From NCBI RefSeq assembly GCF_047824785.1, contig NZ_CP181167.1, forward strand, positions 2,046,001 to 2,110,000: DNA of 64,000 nucleotides, read 5' to 3'. Every line of letters begins with the position of its first letter. Position 1 is the first letter of the stretch. The notes beneath the pieces are model-generated. The model was given only the letters and a program-made list of their open reading frames with translations, had not been told where the DNA came from and searched no databases. This DNA is from Nitrobacter sp039808345 (GTDB taxonomy: Bacteria > Pseudomonadota > Alphaproteobacteria > Rhizobiales > Xanthobacteraceae). Positions 9,180 through 18,385 of this stretch are shown piece after piece. Both the position numbers and the translations under genes were made by a program.

Positions 9180-9339
9180 ACTCACCTCCGATTCGACAGA
9201 TCGTCGGTGATGGACGTTAAGCCCGGGTGAATGCGCGCACGGCCGCGGCACAGGCCCCTCGTTCACGACCAGTTAAGGCGGCGTTCATCGCCGGTCTTTT
9301 AGTTTCGGATGCAACGGGTGGGCGTGAAGGTATTATCGA

Positions 9340-10623
9340 ATGGCACGGATATCAAAAACAGCCCGGCGGCGGATCCAGCGGCTTCTTGGGCTCGGCCTGC
9401 TCGCCGCGACCCTCGAATCCACGGCGCTTCCCGCTTTGGCCGGCGATTGTCCGGGCAACCCCGATGCCCTCGGAACGTCCCGGACATTGGTCGTGGACCC
9501 TCGGGAACACCCTCGTATCGGCACCATGCAGTATCAGGAGACATTGCCGCTTCGCGATCATGAGGTGGTGCTGACCTTCGACGACGGCCCGTTGCCACCC
9601 CACAGCCTCCGGGTTCTCGATATCCTGGCGCGTGAATGCGTGAAGGCGACTTTCTTCACGGTCGGGCGGATGGCGCGCGACTACCCGCAGCATCTGCGCC
9701 GCGTGTTCGCGGCCGGACATTCCATCGGCACCCATTCGCAGAATCACCCGCTTGGCATGAATCGGATGCCGATCGAGCGAGCCCGGCAGGAAATCGACGA
9801 CGGGATTGCTTCGGCGACCGCCGCGCTGGGCGACGAGGCGGCTCTCGCGCCGTTCATGCGCATTCCCGGTTTGAGGCGCGCACAAGGGATCGAGGATTAT
9901 CTGGCCTCAAGAAACATCCAGCTCTGGAGCGCCGATTTCCCAGCTGACGACTGGCGGCCCATTTCAGCCGAGCGAGTCTATCAGCTCGCGATCAGCCGGA
10001 TCGAAGCCAAGGGCAAAGGTATTTTGCTGTTGCATGATATCCAGGCGCGGACAGTGGCTGCGCTGCCCAGGATCCTCCGCACGCTGAAGGAGCGCGGCTA
10101 CCGCATTGTTCACGTTGTGCCAGCAACGGCGAATCGACCGAAGACGGCCACGGAGCCGCAGGATTGGCGGATGCATCCGATGCCGGCAACCGTCGCGGCC
10201 GTCTCACCGTCGCCCGCGGCGCAGGCTCCCAGCCCCGCCGAAGCCGGAACCCTCCCTGCTCCGGTAATTCCGGACTCGCAACCCAACCAGGGGCAGCTCG
10301 TTCTTCCGTCGGAGGTGTTCGACCGATCGCAGCGCTTCGTTCGCGGCCTCGTGCCGAGGCTGCATGACTGGGCCTTCTGGCGGCGGCCATCGCCGCTCGC
10401 CCCCAGTGAAAGGCTCTTCGTCCCGGGACAGAACTTTTTCACGTTTGGGGAAAAACCCGCTGGGCCGCTCCTGGCGGCGGTTCCTCTCCAGCAGCCGGCA
10501 CGGCCAGCGGTCGGAACCGGTCATACCATCGAGGATAATGAGCAACCGATCCCGCTCGACGCAAGCACCGTGAAGCACACCATTCCTGGAAGCGCGCCGA
10601 CGTTGCGATCCACTTTTCGCTGA
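9340..10623 (+). CDS. Secreted polysaccharide deacetylase (NodB homology)
   Basis: 427 residues: an N-terminal signal peptide (basic start, hydrophobic core to about residue 34, ending ALA), then a NodB-homology carbohydrate esterase 4 domain (about residues 68-270) with the catalytic TFDDGP, the metal-binding HSQNHP (family form HSxxH) and a late LLLHD motif. A Pro/Ala-rich C-terminal extension of about 150 residues has no recognised domain. Such enzymes remove N-acetyl groups from peptidoglycan or exopolysaccharide outside the cytoplasm. The substrate is not evident. Confidence 0.9.
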   Translation: MARISKTARRRIQRLLGLGLLAATLESTALPALAGDCPGNPDALGTSRTLVVDPREHPRIGTMQYQETLPLRDHEVVLTFDDGPLPPHSLRVLDILARECVKATFFTVGRMARDYPQHLRRVFAAGHSIGTHSQNHPLGMNRMPIERARQEIDDGIASATAALGDEAALAPFMRIPGLRRAQGIEDYLASRNIQLWSADFPADDWRPISAERVYQLAISRIEAKGKGILLLHDIQARTVAALPRILRTLKERGYRIVHVVPATANRPKTATEPQDWRMHPMPATVAAVSPSPAAQAPSPAEAGTLPAPVIPDSQPNQGQLVLPSEVFDRSQRFVRGLVPRLHDWAFWRRPSPLAPSERLFVPGQNFFTFGEKPAGPLLAAVPLQQPARPAVGTGHTIEDNEQPIPLDASTVKHTIPGSAPTLRSTFR

Positions 10624-10629
10624 AGCATC

Positions 10630-10735
10630 TAGAGCATCGGACCCGAAAGTTGGATCCGGTTTCGGGATAAATCCGATGCTCAATCAATTAACTGGAGCGG
10701 CGGTGCTGATTCCATTTGACCGGCCGCCGCTCTAA
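10630..10735. repeat. Composite repeat (modules C and D), inverse copy of 2690-2796
   Basis: Bounded by GAGCATCGGACCCGAAAG and GGCCGCCGCTCT. It is the reverse complement of the D+C composite at 2690-2796, including the ATCAATTAACTGGAGCGGC linker, with only a handful of changes. Confidence 0.88.
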
Positions 10736-10824
10736 ACGGCAGGCAAACTAAAAGCCCCCGTGAGGAATACTCGCTCGGGCTCGCGCTGACGCCTCAAGCT
10801 GACGCCTCAAATAGATCAGAGACG

Positions 10825-10891
10825 GGTCCATGATTTTGGTTTGACGCGTTTTCCTCGCGCTAACCGGGTATCGGCTTCGCTCGAAAACGAG
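10825..10891. repeat. Dispersed repeat (module A)
   Basis: GGTTTGACGCGTTTTCCTCG followed by GCTAACCGGGTATCGGCTTC and CTCGAAAACG: an inverse-orientation module A copy in the gap between the deacetylase and the small gene at 10909. Confidence 0.75.
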
Positions 10892-10908
10892 GCCCGGATC
10901 GCCTGCCT

Positions 10909-11142
10909 TCAGCTTCCCTTTCGCGCGGCTCGCAGCCGGACGATGTCTTCCGCCTCCAACTGCGCCATATCGAGCAGGTAGCCGAGGGTATCCAGTCCAT
11001 GACGCCGCGCAATCAGTGCCAGATCTGCGACCGCCCCCGCCAGGTAGCGCGCGGCCTCGTCCGGGCCGCCGTCACCGGGGGGGTCGCCCAGGCGCGATTC
11101 GTCATCGTGCGACTCCTCGTTACGGTTTGGTCGTTCCCTCAT
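10909..11142 (-). CDS. Small conserved hypothetical protein
   Basis: 77 residues, strongly acidic N-terminal half (NEESHDDESRLGDPPGDGG) and a helical C-terminal half (YLAGAVADLALIARRHGLDT, then LGYLLDMAQLEAEDIVRLR). The helical part matches a small protein that I recall as common in Bradyrhizobium relatives; function is unknown. The start at 11142 follows a GAGGAG. The 11143-11381 gap up to topA holds the divergent promoters and nothing else recognised. Confidence 0.6.
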   Translation of the reverse strand: MRERPNRNEESHDDESRLGDPPGDGGPDEAARYLAGAVADLALIARRHGLDTLGYLLDMAQLEAEDIVRLRAARKGS

Positions 11143-11381
11143 CCCCCGAGAACTCCTCGCATCATGCCAAGACGAAGCTTGTAGCTTCGTCACCCCTTCA
11201 TAAGAGTAGCAACTAAAAGTAATATTACATGAATTGTACAATTTCTAGGTGTAATCGAGAGGAGAGGTTTTCACAGGAGTCTATTTGACTTAAGACCCCG
11301 CTGCACCCATGTTCGCCCCGAAACAACCCGTTCGCATTTCGCGAATCGGTTTGAAGTTTATCCATAAAATATTGGAATAAC

Positions 11382-14117
11382 ATGAATATCGTCATTGTTG
11401 AGTCGCCTGCAAAGGCCAAGACGATCAACAAGTATCTGGGAACTTCCTATGAGGTGCTAGCGTCTTTCGGCCACGTTCGCGACCTTCCGGCGAAAAATGG
11501 GTCCGTCGATCCCGACGCCAATTTCCAGATGATCTGGGAGGTCGATCCGAAGGCCGCCGGCCGGCTCAATGACATCGCCAAATCGCTCAAGGGAGCCGAC
11601 AAGCTTATTCTCGCCACCGACCCTGATCGTGAAGGCGAAGCGATCTCCTGGCATGTGCTCGAGGTCCTCAAGCAGAAGCGCGCGCTGAAGGACCAGAAGA
11701 TCGAGCGCGTGGTTTTCAACGCCATCACCAAGCAAGCCGTTACCGAAGCCATGAAGAGCCCGCGTCAGATCGACGGCGCGCTGGTGGATGCCTACATGGC
11801 GCGCCGCGCGCTCGACTATCTGGTCGGATTCACCCTTTCCCCGGTGCTGTGGCGCAAGCTGCCCGGCGCACGGTCGGCTGGCCGTGTCCAGTCGGTGGCC
11901 CTGCGCCTGGTCTGCGACCGGGAACTCGAGATCGAGAAATTCGTCCCGCGCGAATACTGGTCACTGGTCACGACGCTCGCCACCCCTCGTGGCGAAACTT
12001 TCGACGCGCGGCTGGTCGGGGCCGACGGCAAGAAGATCCAGCGGCTGGACATTGGAAACGGCGCCGAGGCTGAAGATTTCAGGAAGGCCATCGAGGCGGC
12101 GAACTTCACGGTATCGACGGTCGAGGCCAAACCGGCGCGACGCAACCCCCAGGCGCCCTTCACCACGTCGACGCTGCAGCAGGAGGCCAGCCGCAAGCTC
12201 GGCTTCGCACCTGCGCACACGATGCGGATCGCGCAACGCCTTTATGAGGGCATAGACGTCGGCGGCGAAACCACGGGCCTCATCACCTACATGCGAACGG
12301 ACGGCGTGCAGATCGACGGTTCGGCGATCACGCAGGCACGCAAGGTCATCGGCGAGGATTATGGCCACGCCTATGTGCCGGAAGCGCCTCGCCAGTACCA
12401 GACCAAGGCCAAGAACGCTCAGGAGGCCCACGAGGCGATCCGGCCGACCGACCTGTCACGCCGGCCCTCGGACATGAAGCGCCGCCTCGATGCCGATCAG
12501 GCCAGGCTTTATGAGCTGATCTGGATCCGGACCATCGCCAGCCAGATGGAATCAGCGGAGCTGGAGCGCACCACCGTCGATATCGCGGCGCGGGCCGGTG
12601 CGCGTACGCTGGAGTTGCGCGCCAGCGGTCAGGTCGTCAAGTTCGACGGATTCCTGGCGCTTTATCAGGAAGGCCGCGACGATGAGGAAGACGAGGACAG
12701 CCGCCGCCTTCCCGCCATGAGCGAAGGCGAAGCGTTGAGGCGCGAGAACCTCAGCGTCACCCAGCATTTCACGGAGCCGCCGCCGCGCTTTTCGGAAGCC
12801 TCGCTGGTCAAGCGCATGGAGGAACTCGGCATCGGCCGGCCCTCGACCTACGCCTCGATCTTGCAGGTGCTCAAGGACCGCGGCTACGTCAAACTCGAAA
12901 AGAAGCGGCTCTATGGCGAAGACAAGGGCCGCGTCGTCATTGCATTCCTGGAGAACTTCTTCGCACGCTATGTCGAATACGACTTCACCGCCAATCTCGA
13001 AGAGCAGCTCGATCGCATTTCGAACAACGAAGTATCGTGGCAGCAGGTTCTGAAGGATTTCTGGGACGACTTCATCGGCGTCGTCAATGAAATCAAGGAT
13101 GTTCGCGTTTCCGAGGTGCTCGACGTGCTCGACAACATGCTCGGGCCGCACATCTATGCGCCGCGCGAGGATGGCGGCGATCCGCGCCAGTGTCCCACCT
13201 GCGGAACCGGAAAACTGAATCTCAAGGCCGGGAAATTTGGCGCCTTCGTCGGCTGCTCCAACTATCCGGAATGCCGCTATACCCGTCCCCTCGCCGCCGA
13301 CGGCGATGCCGGCGGGGACCGCGTTCTCGGCAAGGACCCGGCGAGCGGCCTCGATGTCGCAGTGAAATCCGGCCGCTTCGGACCTTACATCCAGCTCGGC
13401 GAGGCCAGCGACTACGAAGAGGGCGAGAAGCCGAAGCGCGCGGGCATTCCAAAAAACACCTCGCCCGCCGACATGGAGTTGGACCTTGCGGTGAAGCTGC
13501 TTTCGCTTCCGCGCGAGATCGGCAAGCACCCCGAGACCGGCGCGCCGATCACGGCGGGGATCGGCCGCTTCGGTCCGTTCGTCCGGCATGAAAAAACCTA
13601 TGCGAGTCTCGAAGCCGGCGACGAGGTATTCGACATCGGCCTCAACCGCGCGGTGACGCTGATCGCGGAGAAGGTCGCCAAGGGGCCGAGCCGGCGCTTC
13701 GGCGCCGATCCGGGCAAGCCTCTCGGTGACCACCCCACGCTCGGCCCGGTCGCCGTGAAAAGCGGCCGTTACGGGGCGTATGTCACCGCGGGCGGCGTCA
13801 ACGCCACAATTCCGAGCGACAAGACGCAGGATACCATTACGCTGCCGGAGGCCATCGCGCTGATCGACGAGCGCGCCGCCAAGGGCGGCGGCAAGCCGAA
13901 GCGCGCTGCGAAGAAAGCCAAGCCGGCGCAAACCGAGAAGGCCGGCAAGGACGGCGCGACAACAAAAAAACCGGCCAAAAAAGCAGCTTCGAAACAGGCT
14001 TCCACGAAGCCGAAGACTGAGGCTGCTAGCAAGGCGCGAGGCTCGATCGCCGCGGCCAAAGCGCCGCCCAATACAGTTAAAGTACCCGCAAAAAAGAGCG
14101 CGGGCAAGAACGGCTGA
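11382..14117 (+). CDS. topA: DNA topoisomerase I
   Basis: Type IA topoisomerase that relaxes negative supercoils behind RNA polymerase. 911 residues: N-terminal Toprim domain (VESPAKAK with E7, and the DPDREGE acidic cluster near residues 80-86), the gate/active-site region with catalytic tyrosine about residue 303 (LITYMRTDG), a C4 zinc ribbon about residue 604 (CPTCGTG ... CSNYPEC), further degenerate Topo_C repeats, and a Lys/Ala-rich basic tail over the last 60 residues, usual in alphaproteobacteria. It is followed at 30 bases by rnr on the same strand. Confidence 0.98.
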   Translation: MNIVIVESPAKAKTINKYLGTSYEVLASFGHVRDLPAKNGSVDPDANFQMIWEVDPKAAGRLNDIAKSLKGADKLILATDPDREGEAISWHVLEVLKQKRALKDQKIERVVFNAITKQAVTEAMKSPRQIDGALVDAYMARRALDYLVGFTLSPVLWRKLPGARSAGRVQSVALRLVCDRELEIEKFVPREYWSLVTTLATPRGETFDARLVGADGKKIQRLDIGNGAEAEDFRKAIEAANFTVSTVEAKPARRNPQAPFTTSTLQQEASRKLGFAPAHTMRIAQRLYEGIDVGGETTGLITYMRTDGVQIDGSAITQARKVIGEDYGHAYVPEAPRQYQTKAKNAQEAHEAIRPTDLSRRPSDMKRRLDADQARLYELIWIRTIASQMESAELERTTVDIAARAGARTLELRASGQVVKFDGFLALYQEGRDDEEDEDSRRLPAMSEGEALRRENLSVTQHFTEPPPRFSEASLVKRMEELGIGRPSTYASILQVLKDRGYVKLEKKRLYGEDKGRVVIAFLENFFARYVEYDFTANLEEQLDRISNNEVSWQQVLKDFWDDFIGVVNEIKDVRVSEVLDVLDNMLGPHIYAPREDGGDPRQCPTCGTGKLNLKAGKFGAFVGCSNYPECRYTRPLAADGDAGGDRVLGKDPASGLDVAVKSGRFGPYIQLGEASDYEEGEKPKRAGIPKNTSPADMELDLAVKLLSLPREIGKHPETGAPITAGIGRFGPFVRHEKTYASLEAGDEVFDIGLNRAVTLIAEKVAKGPSRRFGADPGKPLGDHPTLGPVAVKSGRYGAYVTAGGVNATIPSDKTQDTITLPEAIALIDERAAKGGGKPKRAAKKAKPAQTEKAGKDGATTKKPAKKAASKQASTKPKTEAASKARGSIAAAKAPPNTVKVPAKKSAGKNG

Positions 14118-14158
14118 CGTGAGCAAGCCGCCGAGAGCAGGTTGACGTGAGCAAGCCG
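14115..14158 (+). repeat. 16-bp direct repeat that duplicates the rnr start
   Basis: TGACGTGAGCAAGCCG occurs at 14115-14130 and again at 14143-14158. The first copy includes the TGA of topA and has its own GTG (14119), which opens an eight-codon frame that begins with the same MSKP residues as RNase R and ends at the TGA (14143-14145) just before the true GTG start at 14147. Confidence 0.85.
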
Positions 14159-16495
14159 CGCGCCAGGAATTTTCCGGATCGCGAGACCATCGTCGCTTTC
14201 ATCCGCGCGCATCCCGGCCGGGCCGGCACACGTGAGATCGCCCATGAGTTCGGCCTGAAGAATGCCGATCGCGCCGAGCTTAAGCTGATCCTTCGCGCGC
14301 TCGCGGATGACGGCACAATCGTCAAACGGGGCCGCAAGCTGCGGCAGCCGGAAATGCTGCCGCCCACGCTGGTGGCCGATATCACGGGACGCGATAGTGA
14401 CGGCGAACTGATCGCCACGCCGACCGAGTGGGACGATGAAGCGACGCCCGCGCCGAGGATCCTGATTCATGTGCCGCGCCGGGCGAAGCCCGGCACCGTG
14501 GCCGGCGTCGGCGATCGCGCGCTGCTGCGCATCGAGACAATCGAGTCCGATGAACCCGCAAGCTATCGCGCTCGCGTCATCAGGGTCATCGATCGCACCC
14601 GCGCGCGTATCCTCGGCATCTATCGCGCCTTGCCCCAGGGTGGCGGACGCCTCGTGCCGGTCGACAAAAAGCAGGCCGGGCGTGAGTTGAACATCGCGAA
14701 GGCCGACAGCGCGGGCGCGGAGGACGGCGATCTCGTGAGCGTCGAACTCGCGCGGATCCGCGGTTTCGGACTTGCTTCCGGCAAGGTGAAGGAACGCCTC
14801 GGCTCGCTCGCGACCGAAAAGGCCGTCAGCCTGATCGCGATCCACGCCCATGACATTCCGCAAGAGTTTACGCCGGCCGCCTTGCGCGAGGCCGCCGCTG
14901 CAAAGCCCGCCGCCTTGCAAGGCCGCGAAGACTGGCGCGCGGTGCCGCTCGTCACCATCGATCCGCCCGATGCGAAGGATCACGACGACGCGGTTCACGC
15001 CGCGCCGGACGATGATCCCAACAACCCGGGCGGCGCTATCGTCACCGTCGCTATCGCTGATGTCGCCTATTACGTGCGACCTGAATCGGCGCTGAATCGT
15101 GAAGCTCTGGAGCGCGGCAATTCGGTCTATTTCCCCGATCGCGTGGTCCCGATGCTGCCCGAGCGCATTTCAAACGATCTCTGCTCGCTCGTTCCGGGCG
15201 AAGCGCGCGGGGCGCTCGCCGTGCGCATGGTGATCGACGCCGACGGACGCAAGCGTTCGCACACCTTTCATCGCATCCTGATGCGCTCGGCGGCAAAGCT
15301 CGCTTACGCGCAGGTGCAGGCCGCGATCGACGGCAACCCGGATGACTCTACCGCCCCCCTGCTCGAACCGATTCTGAAACCGCTTTACGCTGCCTATGCA
15401 CTTGTGAAGCGCGCGCGCGACGAGCGCGATCCGCTCGATCTTGAACTGCCCGAACGCAAGATTCTGCTGAAGAAGGACGGAACGGTCGATCGCGTGATCG
15501 TGCCGGATCGCCTCGATGCGCATCGGCTGATCGAGGAATTCATGATCCTCGCAAACGTCGCCGCAGCCGAGATGCTGGAGAAGAAAGGGCTGCCGCTGAT
15601 CTATCGCGTGCATGACGAGCCGACGGTCGAGAAAGTCCACAACCTGCGCGAATTCCTGAAGACTCTCGATATGTCCTTCGCCAGAAGCGGCGCGTTGAGA
15701 CCGGAGCTGTTCAATCGCGTGCTGGATCAGGTCAAGGGCCATGACTCGGAATCGCTGGTGAACGAGGTGGTTCTTCGTTCGCAGGCGCAGGCTGAGTATT
15801 CGGCGGAGAACTATGGCCACTTCGGCCTCAACCTGCGGCGCTACGCGCATTTCACATCGCCCATCAGGCGATACGCCGATCTGGTCGTGCACCGCGCCCT
15901 GCTCCGCGCGCTCGGTCTTGGCGACGGGGCGCTGCCGCATTCCGACGCTGCCGAGACGCTCGCCGAAATAGCCGCGCGGATTTCAGTCACCGAGCGGCGC
16001 GCCATGAAAGCCGAGCGCGAGACCGCCGATCGCCTGATCGCGCATTTTCTCGCCGACCGCATCGGCAATATCTTCGAGGCGCGTATTTCCGGTGTGACCC
16101 GTGCCGGACTTTTCGTGAAACTGGCCGACACCGGAGCCGACGGGCTGATCCCGATCCGCTCGCTGGGGACCGAATACTTCAAGTACGACGAGACCCGGCA
16201 TGCCCTCGTGGGTTCCCGCAGCGGTTCCATGCACAAGCTGGGTGACGTGGTGGAGGTTCGTCTGGTAGAAGCTGTACCCTTGGCCGGCGCTCTGCGGTTC
16301 GAGCTTTTATCCGGACCCGAAGTGAGGTCGCGCCTCCCCCGCGCGCGGGGTGGAGGGAAAACAAGGACGCCGCGAGGTCGGAACGCGGGTCATCCCGATG
16401 TTCATTCGAAAGCCCATCCGGGCCGTAAACCGCGCGGGACATCGCGCAAGCCGGGCAAGAGCAAGGCCGGCAAACCGAAGAAGGGCAAATCATGA
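14147..16495 (+). CDS. rnr: Ribonuclease R
   Basis: Processive 3'-5' exoribonuclease of the RNR/RNB family that degrades structured RNA and helps rRNA and tmRNA quality control. 782 residues: N-terminal winged-helix (about 1-60), cold-shock domains (about 70-240), RNB catalytic domain with its Asp cluster (PPDAKDHDDAV, about residues 272-282), an S1 domain (about 640-720; IFEARISGVTRAGLFVKL), and a Lys/Arg/Gly-rich tail. The start is GTG at 14147. Its last four bases overlap the next gene (ATGA), so the two are coupled. Confidence 0.97.
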   Translation: MSKPRARNFPDRETIVAFIRAHPGRAGTREIAHEFGLKNADRAELKLILRALADDGTIVKRGRKLRQPEMLPPTLVADITGRDSDGELIATPTEWDDEATPAPRILIHVPRRAKPGTVAGVGDRALLRIETIESDEPASYRARVIRVIDRTRARILGIYRALPQGGGRLVPVDKKQAGRELNIAKADSAGAEDGDLVSVELARIRGFGLASGKVKERLGSLATEKAVSLIAIHAHDIPQEFTPAALREAAAAKPAALQGREDWRAVPLVTIDPPDAKDHDDAVHAAPDDDPNNPGGAIVTVAIADVAYYVRPESALNREALERGNSVYFPDRVVPMLPERISNDLCSLVPGEARGALAVRMVIDADGRKRSHTFHRILMRSAAKLAYAQVQAAIDGNPDDSTAPLLEPILKPLYAAYALVKRARDERDPLDLELPERKILLKKDGTVDRVIVPDRLDAHRLIEEFMILANVAAAEMLEKKGLPLIYRVHDEPTVEKVHNLREFLKTLDMSFARSGALRPELFNRVLDQVKGHDSESLVNEVVLRSQAQAEYSAENYGHFGLNLRRYAHFTSPIRRYADLVVHRALLRALGLGDGALPHSDAAETLAEIAARISVTERRAMKAERETADRLIAHFLADRIGNIFEARISGVTRAGLFVKLADTGADGLIPIRSLGTEYFKYDETRHALVGSRSGSMHKLGDVVEVRLVEAVPLAGALRFELLSGPEVRSRLPRARGGGKTRTPRGRNAGHPDVHSKAHPGRKPRGTSRKPGKSKAGKPKKGKS

Positions 16496-16926
16496 CCGCG
16501 CTTCCTCCCGATACCGCAGCCGGCAAAACCTGGACCCCGGAAGGCGAAAAGCGTGACGCTTGGGCCGCGATGAGGCACGGTTTTTTCTGCCGCTGCCCAA
16601 GGTGCGGCGAAGGCAAGCTTTTTCGTACCTTTCTGAAAACCGCCGACACATGTTCGGAATGCGGACTCGATTTTACCCCGCATCGCGCCGACGACCTGCC
16701 GGCCTATCTCGTCATCGTCTCCGTCGGTCACATCGTGGTGCCGCTGGCGCTGCTGATCGAGAAAGGTTTTTCTCCGCCGCTGATCCTGCAGTGGGCGATC
16801 TACCTTCCGCTGACGCTGATCATGGCGCTCTGGCTGATTCAGCCGATCAAGGGTGCGGTCGTCGGCCTCCAGTGGGCTCTCCGCATGCACGGCTTTGACG
16901 AGAATTTTGTCGACGACCAAGTCTGA
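16492..16926 (+). CDS. DUF983 membrane protein
   Basis: 144 residues: a CxxC zinc-ribbon-like segment (CRCPRCGEGKLF, then TCSECGLDF) followed by two hydrophobic helices (about residues 72-92 and 98-118). This is the DUF983 family layout. Function is unknown; several alphaproteobacteria keep the gene directly after rnr, as here, where the start overlaps the rnr stop. Confidence 0.88.
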   Translation: MTALPPDTAAGKTWTPEGEKRDAWAAMRHGFFCRCPRCGEGKLFRTFLKTADTCSECGLDFTPHRADDLPAYLVIVSVGHIVVPLALLIEKGFSPPLILQWAIYLPLTLIMALWLIQPIKGAVVGLQWALRMHGFDENFVDDQV

Positions 16927-16962
16927 GATCAATCAAGTCTAAGACCAACCAGGTCTGAGACC

Positions 16963-17068
16963 TAGAGCATTATCGCTTCTGATTGAATCAGAAGCGAAGC
17001 TCTATGATATTGATTTGACGCGTTTTCTTCACGCGAACCGGATTCCACTTCGCTCGAAAACGCTATAG
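16963..17068. repeat. Dispersed repeat (modules B and A)
   Basis: Clear example. Module B is the stem GCTTCTGATTGAATCAGAAG with flanking AGAGC/GCTCT arms. Module A follows: TTTGACGCGTTTTCTTCACG, GCGAACCGGATTCCACTTCG, and an AAAACGCTATAG end. It lies between the convergent DUF983 and prfB genes and may also serve as a terminator. Confidence 0.9.
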
Positions 17069-17073
17069 CCTGA

Positions 17074-18205
17074 TCACTCGACATCCTCGACGGCGCCCGG
17101 CGTGGTGCCAAAAGCTCTCTGCGCCAGCGTTGCCGCCATGAAGTCGTCGAGGTCGCCGTCGAGGACGCCCGATGTATCCGACGTCTGCACTCCCGTTCGG
17201 AGGTCCTTCACCATCTGGTAGGGCTGCAAAACGTAGGATCTGATCTGATGGCCCCAGCCGATATCGGTCTTGGCGGCCTGATCGGCGGCGGCCTGCTCTT
17301 CCCGCCTCTTGAGTTCGATCTCGTAAAGCCTCGCCCGCAGCATGTCCCAAGCCTGCGCACGATTCTTGTGCTGCGAGCGCCCGGCCTGACAAACCACCGC
17401 GACCCCGGTCGGAACGTGTGTCAGCCGCACCGCCGACTCGGTCTTGTTGACATGCTGTCCGCCTGCGCCGCCGGAGCGCATGGTATCGGTCCGAACGTCC
17501 GATTCCTTGATATCGATCTTGATGCTGTCGTCGACAACCGGGAAGATCGCCACGCTCGAAAACGACGTATGGCGCCTCGCATTGGAATCGAACGGCGAGA
17601 TTCTCACGAGGCGATGCACGCCTGCCTCGGTCTTGAGCCAGCCATAGGCGTTGTGGCCACTGACCTGAACCGTCGCGGATTTGATGCCGGCCTCTTCGCC
17701 GGGCGTCTCTTCCAGATACTCGACCCTGAAACCGCGCTTTTCCGCCCAGCGCGTATACATGCGCAGAAGCATCGAGGCCCAGTCCTGGCTTTCGGTGCCG
17801 CCCGCGCCGGCATGCACCTCCAGATAGGTGTCGAAGCGATCCGCCTCTCCCGAGAGCAAGGCTTCGAGTTCGCGGCGGGCGACCTCCTTCTTGAGGGCCT
17901 TCAGCGCGTTTTCAGATTCGTTGATGATAGCCTGATCGTTCTCCGCCTCGGCGAGTTCGATCATTTCGATCTGATCCTTGAGCTCTCCCTCAACCTTGCC
18001 GATGCCGGCCAGCGAATCCTCAAGTGAGGTCCGCTCCTGCATCAGTTTCTGGGCTTTCTGGGGATCGTTCCAGAGATCTGGATCTTCGGCGAGTTGATTC
18101 AGCTCCGCCAGGCGCGCGGTTGATGTGTCGACGTCAAAGATGCCTCCTCAGCAGCCCGACCGACTGCTTGATCTCTTCGACGAGTCTTTCGATTTCAGCG
18201 CGCAT
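17074..18205 (-). CDS. prfB: Peptide chain release factor 2, with programmed +1 frameshift
   Basis: Recognises UGA and UAA stop codons and releases the nascent chain. The main frame (17074-18135) carries the SPF stop-codon-recognition tripeptide (ISPFDS) and the GGQ peptidyl-hydrolysis motif (RSGGAGGQHVN). The gene really starts at the ATG at 18205: 23 codons (MRAEIERLVEEIKQ...) lead to CTT-TGA-C at 18139-18133, where a +1 slip continues as DVDTSTARLAEL in the main frame. The product is then 376 residues, the family size. The in-frame UGA gives autoregulation by RF2 level. Without the frameshift the first 50-odd residues would be lost. Confidence 0.96.
18133..18148 (-). promoter_or_regulatory. 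prfB +1 frameshift signal
   Basis: On the minus strand the sequence is AGGAGG CAT CTT TGA C. The Shine-Dalgarno-like AGGAGG (18148-18143) lies three bases before the slippery CTT-TGA, the same spacing as in the classical prfB signal (AGGGGG TAT CTT TGA C). Slippage of the CTT-decoding tRNA to TTT reads through the UGA at codon 24. Confidence 0.95.
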
Positions 18206-18350
18206 AGCTTTTCGAGTCCACGGCTTACGGCTCATTCAACAACAGCGTGTGATTTAGCCGCCAAGCCCGCAAAGCGCAATCGTGCCGGACATGAAACCCG
18301 AAGGACCGCGCGTTTATCGCAAGAGAATGCGACCAGACGATAATTTCGAG

Positions 18351-18385
18351 AGCATGGTCCGATTCAAAGTGATCGGATCATGTTT
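18351..18385. repeat. Short repeat, module C variant
   Basis: GAGCATGGTCCGATTCAAAG followed by TGATCGGATCATGTTT. It is the same sequence type as the repeat at 29503-29536 and sits directly after the stop codon of the PBP1A gene. Confidence 0.65.

Noticed and set aside
12552..14998. Very long open frames on the minus strand opposite topA and rnr (up to 524 codons)
   Set aside because: They mirror the codon bias of GC-rich genes on the other strand; composition is Arg/Ala/Leu-rich without domains, while topA and rnr are certain.
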